64,000 nt of DNA from Lysobacter sp. (GCA_011526085.1 WYBC01000016.1:248001-312000), one strand, 5' to 3'; shown: positions 8,753 through 17,189, numbered from the stretch's first letter. A program made the numbers and translations. Notes: a model not told the origin generated them from the letters alone.

Positions 8753-9748
8753 TCAACCGGTCGCATCCGTGCGGGACGCGGCGTCTTCGAAATGATCGTA
8801 GCCGCGAGCCGACGGCGACCATTCGACACCCGTCGCATCGCGGACGACGATGCGTCCCGCGTCTGCGGCGACGATCCGTCCGATCCGCGTCGCGGCGACA
8901 TCGCAGCCGTCCATCGCGGCCTGCACGGCGAGGCGCGCGGTCTTCGGCGCGGTGAAGCAGAGTTCGTAATCGTCGCCACCCGCGGCCTGCAGTGCGCGCA
9001 GCGTCGCGCGATCGCAGGCGGCGCGCAGCGCGTCCGACGCCGGCAGCGCATCGATGTCGATCTCGGCGCCGACGCGGCTCATCGCGCAGACATGGCCGAG
9101 ATCGGCGAGCAGACCGTCGGAGACGTCGATGCAGGCATGGGCGATGCCGGCCAGCGCCCGTCCCGCGGCGACCCGCGGCGTCGGCCGGTCGAGGCGCACG
9201 CGCAGCGTCGCGTCGATGGCCTCGCCCGCACGCCACTGCCGCAACGCACCCGCGGCATCGCCGAGCGTGCCGGTGACCCACACGTCGTCGTCGACACGCG
9301 CACCGTCGCGACGCAACGCGCCACGCGGTTCGATCAGGCCATGCGCGGTCACGCACACCGACAGCGGCCCGCGCGTGGTGTCGCCGCCGACCAGCGCGAC
9401 CGCGTGCTGCGCGGCGAGCGCGAGGAACCCATCGAGGAAGGCATCGATCCACGTCGCGTCGGACTGCGGCAACGACAGCGACAGCGTGCACCACGCCGGC
9501 TGCGCGCCCATCGCGGCGAGATCGGACAGATTCACCGCCAGTGCTTTCCAGCCGATGTCGGCGGCCGCGGTCTCCGCCGGGAAATGCACGCCCGCGTTCA
9601 GCGTATCCATGGCCACGACCAGGTGCCGGTCCGGCGGCGGCGCGAGGATCGCGGCATCGTCGCCGATGCCGAGCATCACGTCGTCGCGAACCGCGATGCG
9701 CGCGCGGATGCGGGCGATGAGGTCGAATTCGGAAGCGCGGGTGGCCAT
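8753..9748 (-). CDS. thiL: Thiamine-monophosphate kinase
   Basis: 331 residues, the usual ThiL length. Family signatures are present: GIGDDAAIL near the N-terminus, the DIGWKALAVNLSDLAAMGA magnesium/ATP block, LVGGDTTRG, and GGDDYELCFT near residue 260. ThiL phosphorylates thiamine monophosphate to thiamine diphosphate with ATP. In related genomes thiL normally follows nusB directly; here the plus-strand peptide cassette lies between them, leaving thiL needing its own promoter in the 171-base gap shared with the hlyD-like gene. Confidence 0.95.
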   Translation of the reverse strand: MATRASEFDLIARIRARIAVRDDVMLGIGDDAAILAPPPDRHLVVAMDTLNAGVHFPAETAAADIGWKALAVNLSDLAAMGAQPAWCTLSLSLPQSDATWIDAFLDGFLALAAQHAVALVGGDTTRGPLSVCVTAHGLIEPRGALRRDGARVDDDVWVTGTLGDAAGALRQWRAGEAIDATLRVRLDRPTPRVAAGRALAGIAHACIDVSDGLLADLGHVCAMSRVGAEIDIDALPASDALRAACDRATLRALQAAGGDDYELCFTAPKTARLAVQAAMDGCDVAATRIGRIVAADAGRIVVRDATGVEWSPSARGYDHFEDAASRTDATG

Positions 9749-9919
9749 GCGCTATGGTGACACAGGCCCGTCGACCGCTTCGGCACTCGACGCCCGGCGC
9801 CCTCGCTCGACCGATTGGCGAAGCCGGGGGCTTTCTGGAACCATACCGGCTCGCCCGCCGCGACGGTCCCGCACGACGACCGACTCCGGGGGAATGTTCC
9901 GGCGGCATGGAGGACGTGG

Positions 9920-11191
9920 ATGACGGACAACCTGTTCAGGCCGGAGGTGAGCCAGGCGCGCGGGGATGCCTGGCTCGGCACCACGCGCCTGCCGTCGCCG
10001 CGGATCGCCTGGCCGATGACCCTGCTCGCGCTGGCACTGATCGCCTGCGTGGCCGCGCTGCTGATCTTCGGCCAGCACGTGCGCAAGGTGCGCGTGCAGG
10101 GCCTGCTGGTGCCGTCGCAGGGCCTGCTCGCCGCGGTCGCGCCGAACACCGGCGTGGTGACCGCGGTGAAGATCGCGGAAGGCGACACCGTCGATGCGCG
10201 TCAACCGCTGATCGAAATCGCGTCCTCGGTCGAAGGTGCGCGCTGGTCCGCCGGCGAGGCCGGCGCCACCGTCGCCGGCCAGCTCGAACGCCAGCGCGGG
10301 CTGATCGAAGCGGACATGGACGTGCTCGCCGCCACCCAGGCGCGCGACGCCGGCGCATTGCGCGAACGGCTGGTCGCGCTGCGCGGCGAAATCGCCGCCA
10401 CCGAACGCACGCTGCAGTTGCGCGAACGCCAGGCGACGCAGGCGCGCGAACTGCTGGAACGCATCCGCCCGCTGCAGCGCGAACGCATCGTCAGCGACGT
10501 GCAGATCGCGCAGTACGAAGCCGCCGCCACCGAAGCGCGCGCCGCCGCCGAAGATGCGCGCCAGGCGCGCTCGCAGGCGCAGCGGCGGCTCGACGACGCC
10601 GAGACCGCGTTGTCGGCAATCCAGTCGTCGTCGACGCTGCGACGCAACGATCTCGAACGACGGCTCGCCGATCTGTCGCAGGTCGCCGCGCGCAACGCCG
10701 CCGACGGCGGCGCGCTGGTGCGCGCGCCGCGTCGCGGCATCGTCTCCGGGTTGGCGGTGGAGGCGGGGCAGTCGGTCGCCCGCGGCCAGCGCCTGCTGTC
10801 GCTGATTCCGGAAGGCTCGGTGCTGCACGCCGAGCTGTGGGCGCCGAGCGATGCGATCGGCGAGCTTGGGCCGGGCACGCGGGTGGCGCTGCGCTACCGC
10901 GCGTTTCCGTTCCACCGCTACGGCGTCCAGTCCGGACACGTGGTGTCGGTCTCGCGCTCGGCGCTGTCGCCGGAGGAAATCCGCAGGCGCAACGGCCTGA
11001 AGACCGACGCTCCGGCCTATCGCGTGCTGGTCGCGCTCGACCCGCAGGTCGACCGCAGCAACGGCCGCGCGCTGCCGCTGCGCGCGAGCATGACGCTGGA
11101 CGCCGATCTGTTGCTGGAAAAACGCCGGCTGTACGAATACGTGTTCTTCCCCGGCGGCAACACCGGCGAACGCGGCGGGAGCGGCACATGA
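9920..11191 (+). CDS. HlyD-family periplasmic adaptor for peptide export
   Basis: 423 residues. One membrane segment at about residues 33-52 is followed by a lipoyl/barrel-sandwich half (VAPNTGVVTAVKIAEGDTV), a long alpha-helical coiled coil (about 110-280), the second lipoyl half (RAPRRGIVSGLAVEAGQSV) and a beta-barrel C-terminus. This is the adaptor of a type I-like exporter, linking the inner-membrane ABC protein to an outer-membrane channel, which is not in the window. Start: ATG at 9920 has GGAGG six bases upstream; an upstream in-frame ATG at 9815 lacks one. Its stop overlaps the transporter start (ATGA). Confidence 0.88.
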   Translation: MTDNLFRPEVSQARGDAWLGTTRLPSPRIAWPMTLLALALIACVAALLIFGQHVRKVRVQGLLVPSQGLLAAVAPNTGVVTAVKIAEGDTVDARQPLIEIASSVEGARWSAGEAGATVAGQLERQRGLIEADMDVLAATQARDAGALRERLVALRGEIAATERTLQLRERQATQARELLERIRPLQRERIVSDVQIAQYEAAATEARAAAEDARQARSQAQRRLDDAETALSAIQSSSTLRRNDLERRLADLSQVAARNAADGGALVRAPRRGIVSGLAVEAGQSVARGQRLLSLIPEGSVLHAELWAPSDAIGELGPGTRVALRYRAFPFHRYGVQSGHVVSVSRSALSPEEIRRRNGLKTDAPAYRVLVALDPQVDRSNGRALPLRASMTLDADLLLEKRRLYEYVFFPGGNTGERGGSGT

Positions 11192-13377
11192 GCGGCTTCG
11201 GGCGGCGCGGCGAGTTGCCGGTGATCCAGCAGAACGAGATCGCCGAGTGCGGCCTCGCCTGTCTGGCGATGATCGCGGCGTATCACGGCCACGATGTCGA
11301 CATGGCCGGCATGCGCCGGCGCTTCGCGGTGTCGATCAAGGGCGCGACGCTCTCGCGGCTCATCGCCATCGCCGATCGTCTCGATCTCGGCGCGCGGCCG
11401 CTGCGCGCCGAGCCCGAACATCTGTCCGACCTGCGCATGCCCTGCATCCTGCACTGGGACATGAATCACTTCGTGGTGCTGAAGCGCGTCGCGCGCGGCA
11501 TGGCCGAGATCCACGATCCGGCGCGCGGCGCGGTGACGATGCCGATGGCCGAGCTTGGCCGTCACTTCACCGGCATCGCGCTGGAGCTGACGCCGACCGC
11601 GGATTTCCGCCCGGTGCGCGCGCGCGAACCGATCCGCCTGCGCGCGCTGATCGGCGACGTCGTCGGCTGGCGGCGCTCGCTGGTGCAGGTGTTCTCGCTG
11701 GCGCTGGCGCTGGAGCTGTTCACCCTGCTGCTGCCGATGTCGATGCAATGGGTGATCGACCGCGTGCTGGTCTCGGCCGACGCCGAGCTGCTGACCCTGC
11801 TCGCGCTCGGGTTTCTCGCCGCCGTCGTCTTCCAGTCCGCGATCGCGGCCGTGCGCGGCTGGGTGGTGGCCGACATCGCCGCCGCGTTCGAGGCGCAGTG
11901 GTCGACGCACCTCGCCGGGCATCTGCTGCGGCTGCCGCTGACGTTCTTCGCGAAGCGCAGCGTCGGCGAAGTGCTGTCGCGGTTTCTCTCGGTGCAGAGC
12001 GTGCAGCAGACGCTGAGCACGAGTTTCGTCGAAGCCCTGCTCGACGGCCTGACCGTGGTCCTGGTGCTCGCGCTGCTGCTGGTCTATTCGCCGACGCTGA
12101 CGGTGTGGGTGATCGTCGGCTTCGCGGTGTACGCGCTGCTGCGCGCATGGAGCTACCGGCGGCTGTGGCGACTGAAGGAAGGCCATCTCGCCGCCCTCGC
12201 CCGCCAGCAGTCGCTGCTGATCGAATCGGTGCACGGCGTGCAGGCGATCAAGCTCGCGAACCAACACGCGGAACGGCGCGCGCGGCTGGCGAACGCGGCC
12301 AACGACGCCTCGCGCCAGGACGCGGCGGTGCGGCGCGCGACCGCCACGTACTCGGCGCTGTCGCGGCTGGTGTTCGGCGCGCAGCGCGTGCTGCTGATCT
12401 GGCTCGGCGCGCGGATGGCGCTCGACGGCGGCATGACCGCGGGCACGCTGGTGCTCTGCGTCGCCTATGCCGACATGTTCGCCGCGCGCGCCGGTGGGCT
12501 GATCGACAAGTTCATCGATCTGCGCCTGCTCGGCGTGCACGCGCGGCGGATCGCGGACATCGCGCAGCAGGCGCCGGAGCGCGACACCGTCGGCGAATAC
12601 GCCGGCCCGACGCCGGAACCGTCGCTGGAGGTGGAGAACCTCGGCTTCCGCTACGGCGAGGACGAAAGCTGGATCGTGCGCGACTGTTCCTTCCGCATCG
12701 CCGCGGGCGAATCGGTCGCGATCGTCGGCCCGTCCGGCGCCGGCAAGACCACCCTGGCCAAGCTGCTGCTGGGCCTGCTGCCGCCCGACGAAGGCACGGT
12801 GCGGATCGGCGGCGTCGACATCGCCCGTTACGGGCTGTCGGCGTTCCGCGCGCGGGTCGGCGCGGTGATGCAGGACGACGCGCTGTTCGCCGGCTCCATC
12901 GCCGACAACATCGCCTTCTTCGATCGCGGCGCGCAGCCGGAAGGGGTGATGGCCGCCGCGCGGCGCGCCGGCATCCACGACGAAATCGCGGCGATGCCGA
13001 TGGGCTACGAGACCCTGGTCGGCGACATGGGCTCGGCCTTGTCCGGCGGGCAGAAGCAGCGCGTGCTGTTGGCGCGGGCGCTGTTCCGCAACCCGGACAT
13101 CCTGCTGCTCGACGAGGCCACCAGTCATCTCGATGTCGCGCGCGAACGCCGAATCAACGCCGAGATCGCGGCGCTGCGCATCACCCGACTGATCATCGCC
13201 CATCGCCCCGAAACCATCCGCAGCGCGGACCGCGTGCTGATGGTCGACAACGGACGCGTCGAAGCCTGGTCGCAGGCGCAGTTCCACGCGCGCTCCCATT
13301 CGCCGTCCTTGTCGGAATGCGACGCCGTCGACGTTCGCTTACGGGAAGTTAACACCCGTCCGGATCGCGCCGAATAG
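11188..13377 (+). CDS. Peptidase-containing ABC exporter (C39 double-glycine peptidase, PCAT)
   Basis: 729 residues in three parts. Residues 1-135 are a C39 peptidase with oxyanion Gln15, catalytic Cys21 (in ECGLAC), His94 (DMNHF) and Asp110 (HDP): a complete active site. A six-helix membrane domain follows (about 165-440). The C-terminal ATPase has Walker A GPSGAGKTT near 514, signature LSGGQKQR near 617 and Walker B ILLLDEATS near 638. It should cut the precursor after its Gly-Gly and export the core using ATP. It is translationally coupled to the HlyD adaptor, and the precursor gene lies 208 bases downstream. Confidence 0.93.
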   Translation: MSGFGRRGELPVIQQNEIAECGLACLAMIAAYHGHDVDMAGMRRRFAVSIKGATLSRLIAIADRLDLGARPLRAEPEHLSDLRMPCILHWDMNHFVVLKRVARGMAEIHDPARGAVTMPMAELGRHFTGIALELTPTADFRPVRAREPIRLRALIGDVVGWRRSLVQVFSLALALELFTLLLPMSMQWVIDRVLVSADAELLTLLALGFLAAVVFQSAIAAVRGWVVADIAAAFEAQWSTHLAGHLLRLPLTFFAKRSVGEVLSRFLSVQSVQQTLSTSFVEALLDGLTVVLVLALLLVYSPTLTVWVIVGFAVYALLRAWSYRRLWRLKEGHLAALARQQSLLIESVHGVQAIKLANQHAERRARLANAANDASRQDAAVRRATATYSALSRLVFGAQRVLLIWLGARMALDGGMTAGTLVLCVAYADMFAARAGGLIDKFIDLRLLGVHARRIADIAQQAPERDTVGEYAGPTPEPSLEVENLGFRYGEDESWIVRDCSFRIAAGESVAIVGPSGAGKTTLAKLLLGLLPPDEGTVRIGGVDIARYGLSAFRARVGAVMQDDALFAGSIADNIAFFDRGAQPEGVMAAARRAGIHDEIAAMPMGYETLVGDMGSALSGGQKQRVLLARALFRNPDILLLDEATSHLDVARERRINAEIAALRITRLIIAHRPETIRSADRVLMVDNGRVEAWSQAQFHARSHSPSLSECDAVDVRLREVNTRPDRAE

Positions 13378-13585
13378 ACTCGGGTCGTTCCCGCACGGCG
13401 CCGACATGGACGCTGCGGGAGCCGGGTCCGGGCGTCGTTCCGGATCGTCGTCCGAGTCGCGTGCGATCCCTCCGATCGCCGGCGACGCACCAGGGCGCGA
13501 TCGTCGGCGAAGGACACCGCAGTAGAGCGGCCGGAATGTTTCCGTCCGCCGATTCTTCCTCAGGATGATTGAAGGAGTGCACGCA

Positions 13586-13759
13586 ATGTCGAAGTTCGAC
13601 GAGTCCCAGGACACCACCGTCCGTCCGATCGCCCGCACCGTGGCGCGCGAACTGTCGCAGCAGGAGATCGAGCAGATCGCCGGCGGCAGGATCCCGATCC
13701 ATACCCACGCCACCGGCCCGAACGGCGACGATCCGGGCGATCCGGGTACCGCCATCTGA
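13586..13759 (+). CDS. Double-glycine-leader precursor peptide, candidate graspetide
   Basis: 57 residues. The leader (1-34) ends in ELSQQEIEQIAGG, the classic GG-leader motif read by C39 peptidases. Cleavage after Gly34 gives a 23-residue core with Thr40, Thr43 and Thr55, Asp48, Asp49 and Asp52, His39 and His41, and Pro/Gly turns (PNG, DPGDPG). There is no Cys, Ser, Lys or Glu in the core, which argues against lanthionine or sactipeptide chemistry. An ATP-grasp ligase could join Asp carboxylates to Thr hydroxyls. Start: ATG at 13586 has GAAGGAG eight bases upstream; the in-frame start at 13565 has no such site. Confidence 0.82.
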   Translation: MSKFDESQDTTVRPIARTVARELSQQEIEQIAGGRIPIHTHATGPNGDDPGDPGTAI

Positions 13760-13826
13760 GTTCCCGATCGGTCGCGACTCGATCCGTTCGCCGGTGACTC
13801 GCCGGCCCGGAACGCATCGCCCGACA

Positions 13827-13857
13827 CGCCGCGCGACCGCAAGGCGCGCGGCGTTTT
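13827..13857 (+). terminator. Rho-independent terminator/attenuator between precursor and ATP-grasp gene
   Basis: A perfect nine-base G+C stem (13827-13835 with 13845-13853), a nine-base loop and TTTT at 13854-13857. It lies 67 bases after the precursor stop and 31 bases before the ligase start, so it should end most transcripts and allow partial read-through. Confidence 0.82.
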
Positions 13858-13888
13858 CATGTCACCCCGACCCTGCGACGGAGCGCGC

Positions 13889-15043
13889 ATGCAGGCCGAC
13901 GCCAGCCCCGGAAACGCACACCCGCGACACGATCGACAACCGCTGATCCTCTCCGGCCTGGCGCACGACGTGCATGCCGCCGCCGTCTGCTGGGCCCTGC
14001 GCCGCAGCGGTTACCGGCCGGTCTGGGCGCGGACCCTGGCCGACGACGCGATGACGCCGGTGTCGCTGCATGCCGACGATCGCGACGGCCTGCGCTTTTC
14101 CGGCGGGATCGACCCCGCGCGCACCTCCAGCGTCTGGTATCGCCGCCCGCGCCTGCCGGACACCTTCGACCGCGTGGCGCCCGCCGATCTCGACTTCGTG
14201 CGCGACGAATGGAAACGCCACGTCGAGAACGTGCATGCGACCTGCGCGGCGGCCGGCGACGTGCTCTGGGTCAATCGCCCCGACCGCGCCCGCGCGACCG
14301 AGAACAAACTGCTGCAACTGCAGGCGGCGCATCGCTGCGGCCTGCGTTTCCCCGCGACCCTGATCTCGTCGGATCCCGACGAGATCCGGCGCTTCTTCGC
14401 CACGCACGAACGCATCGTCCACAAGCCGTTCGCGACCCACAGCTGGCGCGACGGAGACGGCCGGATCTACAGCACCTACACCCGCGCGCTCGATGCCGAC
14501 GCGCTGCGGGACGACGCCGCACTGCGGCTGTGCCCCGGCATCTACCAGGCCTGCGTGCGCAAGCGCTACGACCTGCGCGTGACCGTCGTCGGGCATCGCA
14601 TCTTCGCCGTGCGCATCGATACGCCGACCGCGGGCGACGGCGTCGTCGACTGGCGCGCCGCGTCCATCGGCGGCGGAGCGATGTCGTCTCCGGTGGCCTT
14701 GCCTCACGCGTGGGAAGTCGCGGTGCGCCGGCTGATGAATACGCTCGGCCTGGTCTTCGGCTGCATCGATCTGGTGGCCGACGAACACGACGAACTGCAT
14801 TTCATCGAGATCAACCAGGCCGGCCAGTTCCTGTTCGTGGAACACGACGTCCCCGGCGTGCCGCTGCTGCGCGCGGTCGCGGCGATGCTCGCGGAAGGTC
14901 GCCCGGACTACGCCCTGGACACCATCGCCGATGTGTCCTACGCCGGCTTCCTCGAAGACCCGGAGCAGAAGGCCTGGTGGGCCGAAGTCGCCCCCGGCAT
15001 CCGCGGCGCGGACGGCAGAATTCCCGGGGTCAGCGAGGAATGA
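13889..15043 (+). CDS. ATP-grasp peptide ligase, MvdC/MvdD-like (candidate graspetide maturase)
   Basis: 384 residues with the features of microviridin-type ATP-grasp ligases: WYRRP at 83-87, VNRPDRARATENKLLQLQ from 128 (Asn129, Lys140), HKPF with Lys179, the QACVRKRYDLRVTVVG strand-helix at 220-235, FGCIDLVAD with Asp294, and the metal-binding FIEINQAGQFLFVE (Glu307, Asn309). These enzymes use ATP to activate Asp/Glu side chains of a precursor and form macrocyclic esters or amides. Start 13889 is preferred: it has CGGAG at five bases and the in-frame ATG at 13859 sits directly on the terminator T-run. It ends 12 bases before the convergent nusB. Confidence 0.85.
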   Translation: MQADASPGNAHPRHDRQPLILSGLAHDVHAAAVCWALRRSGYRPVWARTLADDAMTPVSLHADDRDGLRFSGGIDPARTSSVWYRRPRLPDTFDRVAPADLDFVRDEWKRHVENVHATCAAAGDVLWVNRPDRARATENKLLQLQAAHRCGLRFPATLISSDPDEIRRFFATHERIVHKPFATHSWRDGDGRIYSTYTRALDADALRDDAALRLCPGIYQACVRKRYDLRVTVVGHRIFAVRIDTPTAGDGVVDWRAASIGGGAMSSPVALPHAWEVAVRRLMNTLGLVFGCIDLVADEHDELHFIEINQAGQFLFVEHDVPGVPLLRAVAAMLAEGRPDYALDTIADVSYAGFLEDPEQKAWWAEVAPGIRGADGRIPGVSEE

Positions 15044-15055
15044 TCGCGTCGCGGC

Positions 15056-15523
15056 TCAGCGCCGCGACGCCTGCATTTCGACGCTGCGCAGCGCCGCGGC
15101 GACGTGGTCGAGCACGCCGTTGACGTAGGTATGGCCGTGCTCGGAACCGAAGCGCTTCACCGACTCCACCGCTTCGTTCAACACCACGCGGTACGGCACG
15201 TCCGGGCGATGCTTCAGCTCGTAGGCGGCGATCCGCAGCGCGGCGCGCTCGATCGGATCCACTTCCTCGATCGTGCGGTCCAGATGCGGTTCCAGCGCGG
15301 CGTCGAGATCGGCGCGATGCGTCTCGATGCCATGGATGATGTCTTCGAAATAGGCGAGATCCGCGATTTCGCGGGCCTGCTCGTGCGCGAACTGGGTGAC
15401 GATGTCGCGCGCGGTGGCGCCGGACAACTGCCATGCGTACACCGCCTGCAGCGCGCGTCGGCGCGCGCGGGTGCGCAGCACGGGATCGACGCCGTCAGGC
15501 CGGCGATGATGCGGTTTGCTCAC
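15056..15523 (-). CDS. nusB: Transcription antitermination factor NusB
   Basis: 155 residues. The N-terminal basic helix ([17 protein letters not shown]) that contacts boxA RNA and the diagnostic [19 protein letters not shown] and [18 protein letters not shown] blocks are present. NusB with NusE binds boxA to support rRNA antitermination. The GTG start at 15523 overlaps the ribH stop (GTGA), the usual ribH-nusB coupling. Downstream, where thiL would be expected, is the convergent ATP-grasp gene. Confidence 0.95.
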   Translation of the reverse strand: MSKPHHRRPDGVDPVLRTRARRRALQAVYAWQLSGATARDIVTQFAHEQAREIADLAYFEDIIHGIETHRADLDAALEPHLDRTIEEVDPIERAALRIAAYELKHRPDVPYRVVLNEAVESVKRFGSEHGHTYVNGVLDHVAAALRSVEMQASRR

Positions 15524-15987
15524 GACAGTTTCTCCATCAGATTCGCCATCTCGATCGCGACCAGCGCCGCCTCTTCGCCCTTGTTGCCGTGATTGCCGCC
15601 GGCGCGGGCCTCGGCGTGTTCGTAGTGATCGACCGCGAGCACGCCATTGGCGACCGGCAGGCCGAAGTCCAGCGACACCCGCATCAGCGCGTCGGAACAA
15701 CCGTCGGCGACCTGCTCGTAGTGGCGGGTGTCGCCGCGGACCACGCAGCCCAGCGCGAGGATCGCGACATGGCCGCCGGCCGCGGCCAGGCGCGCGGCGG
15801 TCACCGGCAGTTCCCAGGCGCCCGGCACGCGGATCACGTCCACCGCATCCTCGGCCACGCCGTGGGCGAGGAAGGCCTCGCGCGCGCCCGCCACCAGTTG
15901 CTCGGTGATCCGCGGGTTCCAGCGGCTGGCGATGATCGCGAAACGGGTGCCCTCGGGGGCACGCAGATCGCCTTCGAAGTGAGGCAT
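15520..15987 (-). CDS. ribH: 6,7-dimethyl-8-ribityllumazine synthase
   Basis: 155 residues, typical of RibH. Visible motifs are [12 protein letters not shown] (substrate loop), [31 protein letters not shown] with the catalytic His, and [18 protein letters not shown] for phosphate binding. It condenses the RibB product with 5-amino-6-ribitylaminouracil in the penultimate step of riboflavin synthesis. It is transcribed after ribBA across a 101-base gap that holds a possible extra promoter. Confidence 0.96.
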   Translation of the reverse strand: MPHFEGDLRAPEGTRFAIIASRWNPRITEQLVAGAREAFLAHGVAEDAVDVIRVPGAWELPVTAARLAAAGGHVAILALGCVVRGDTRHYEQVADGCSDALMRVSLDFGLPVANGVLAVDHYEHAEARAGGNHGNKGEEAALVAIEMANLMEKLS

Positions 15988-16013
15988 GCGGAGGGCTCGA
16001 TACGGGGCTCCGC

Positions 16014-16019
16014 ATTATA
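16014..16019 (-). promoter_or_regulatory. Candidate -10 box for ribH-nusB
   Basis: On the minus strand this reads TATAAT, 26 bases before the ribH start. Just upstream is an 8-base perfect inverted repeat (16021-16028 with 16031-16038) that may act as a weak terminator or operator after ribBA. The -35 region is poor. Confidence 0.35.
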
Positions 16020-16088
16020 GGGTGCGCCCCGGCGCACCGGCTCTCCCCGGGCGAAGATCGCGGCGGATGCGAAGGATTCGGGCCCCTC

Positions 16089-17189
16089 TCAGGGCGCCAC
16101 GTACTCCACCACTTCCAGCCCGAAACCGGCCAGGCCGACTTGTTTGCGCGGCGTTCCCAGCACCCGCAGCCGGCCCAGGCCCAGATCGGCCAGGATCTGG
16201 CTGCCGGCGCCGTTGCGCCGCCATTCGGCCATCGCGCCACCGCGGGCGGCCGGCGTCTGGCCCTGATCGCCGCGGATGCGCGCGAGCAGATGCTCCGGCG
16301 TCTGCGGCTCGCCGAGCAGGACCAGGGCGCCGCGGCCTTCGGCGGCGATCCGGGCCAGCACGTCGCCCACCGCCGGCCCGAAATCGGCCCGCCGCCAGTG
16401 CAGGGCATCGGCCAGCGGATTCTGCATGTGCACCCGCACCAGGGTCGGCACCGCGGCATCGGCCTCGCCCTTCAGCAGCGCGAAATGCAGGCAGCGGCTG
16501 ATCTGGTCGCGATAGGTATGGAGCTGGAACGGCCCGTGCTCGGTCTCGATGCCGCGCACGTCCAGCCGCTCGATGGTGTGCTCGTTGTGCAGGCGATAGC
16601 GGATCAGTTCCTCGATCGAGCCCATCTTCAGCCCGTGCTCGCGCGCGAAGACTTCGAGCTGCGGCCGGCGCGCCATGCTGCCGTCGGCGTTGAGGATTTC
16701 CACCAGCACGCCCGCGGGTTCGAAACCCGCCAGCAGCGCGAGATCGCTCGCGGCCTCGGTGTGGCCCGCGCGGTTGAGCACGCCGCCGGGCTGCGCCATC
16801 AGCGGGAAGATGTGGCCCGGCTGCGACAGATCCTCGGGCTTCGCGTCGGGCCGGACCGCGGTGCGGATGGTGTGCGCGCGATCGTAGGCGCTGATGCCGG
16901 TGGTCACGCCCTCGGCGGCTTCGATGCTCACGGTGAAGTTGGTGCCGTGCGGCGAGGTGTTGTCGCGCACCATCGGCGGCAGGCCGAGCTGGCGGCAGCG
17001 CTCGCGGATCAGCGACAGGCACACCAGGCCGCGCGCGTGCGTGACCATGAAATTGATGTCCTGCGGCCGCACCAGTTCGGCGGCCATGATCAGGTCGCCC
17101 TCGTTCTCGCGGTCTTCGTCGTCGACGATGACCACCATGCGGCCGGCGCGGATTTCTTCGAGCAGCTCGGGAATGCTTGCGAAACTCAT
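16089..17189 (-). CDS. ribB: 3,4-dihydroxy-2-butanone-4-phosphate synthase with degenerate GTP cyclohydrolase II-like domain
   Basis: 366 residues. The N-terminal RibB domain (1 to about 200) is complete: DDEDRENEGDLIMAAE at 23-38, RDNTSPHGTNFTVS, and GHIFPL..RAGHTEA. It makes 3,4-dihydroxy-2-butanone-4-phosphate from ribulose-5-phosphate. The C-terminal half has the RibA fold (FQLHTYRD, VRVH near 252), but the three zinc cysteines expected just after VRVH are absent (residues 255-272 contain none; the only Cys nearby is C233). GTP cyclohydrolase II activity is therefore not expected and a separate ribA should exist. Its ATG overlaps the ribE stop (ATGA). Confidence 0.9.
   Translation of the reverse strand: MSFASIPELLEEIRAGRMVVIVDDEDRENEGDLIMAAELVRPQDINFMVTHARGLVCLSLIRERCRQLGLPPMVRDNTSPHGTNFTVSIEAAEGVTTGISAYDRAHTIRTAVRPDAKPEDLSQPGHIFPLMAQPGGVLNRAGHTEAASDLALLAGFEPAGVLVEILNADGSMARRPQLEVFAREHGLKMGSIEELIRYRLHNEHTIERLDVRGIETEHGPFQLHTYRDQISRCLHFALLKGEADAAVPTLVRVHMQNPLADALHWRRADFGPAVGDVLARIAAEGRGALVLLGEPQTPEHLLARIRGDQGQTPAARGGAMAEWRRNGAGSQILADLGLGRLRVLGTPRKQVGLAGFGLEVVEYVAP

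Noticed and set aside
13565-13585. An earlier in-frame start for the precursor peptide
   Set aside because: It has no ribosome site and would lengthen the leader past the GAAGGAG that serves ATG 13586.
9920-15043. Lanthipeptide, lasso-peptide or grasp-with-spasm reading of the cassette
   Set aside because: The core has no Cys or Ser, there is no LanB/LanM, asparagine-synthetase-like or radical SAM/SPASM gene, and the only tailoring gene is the ATP-grasp ligase.
15988-16088. FMN riboswitch in the riboflavin operon
   Set aside because: The only sizeable gap in the block is about 100 bases and shows a short palindrome and TATAAT, not the conserved multi-stem RFN element.
16089-17189. Bifunctional RibBA annotation
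   Set aside because: The zinc-binding cysteines of GTP cyclohydrolase II are missing, so only RibB activity is supported.
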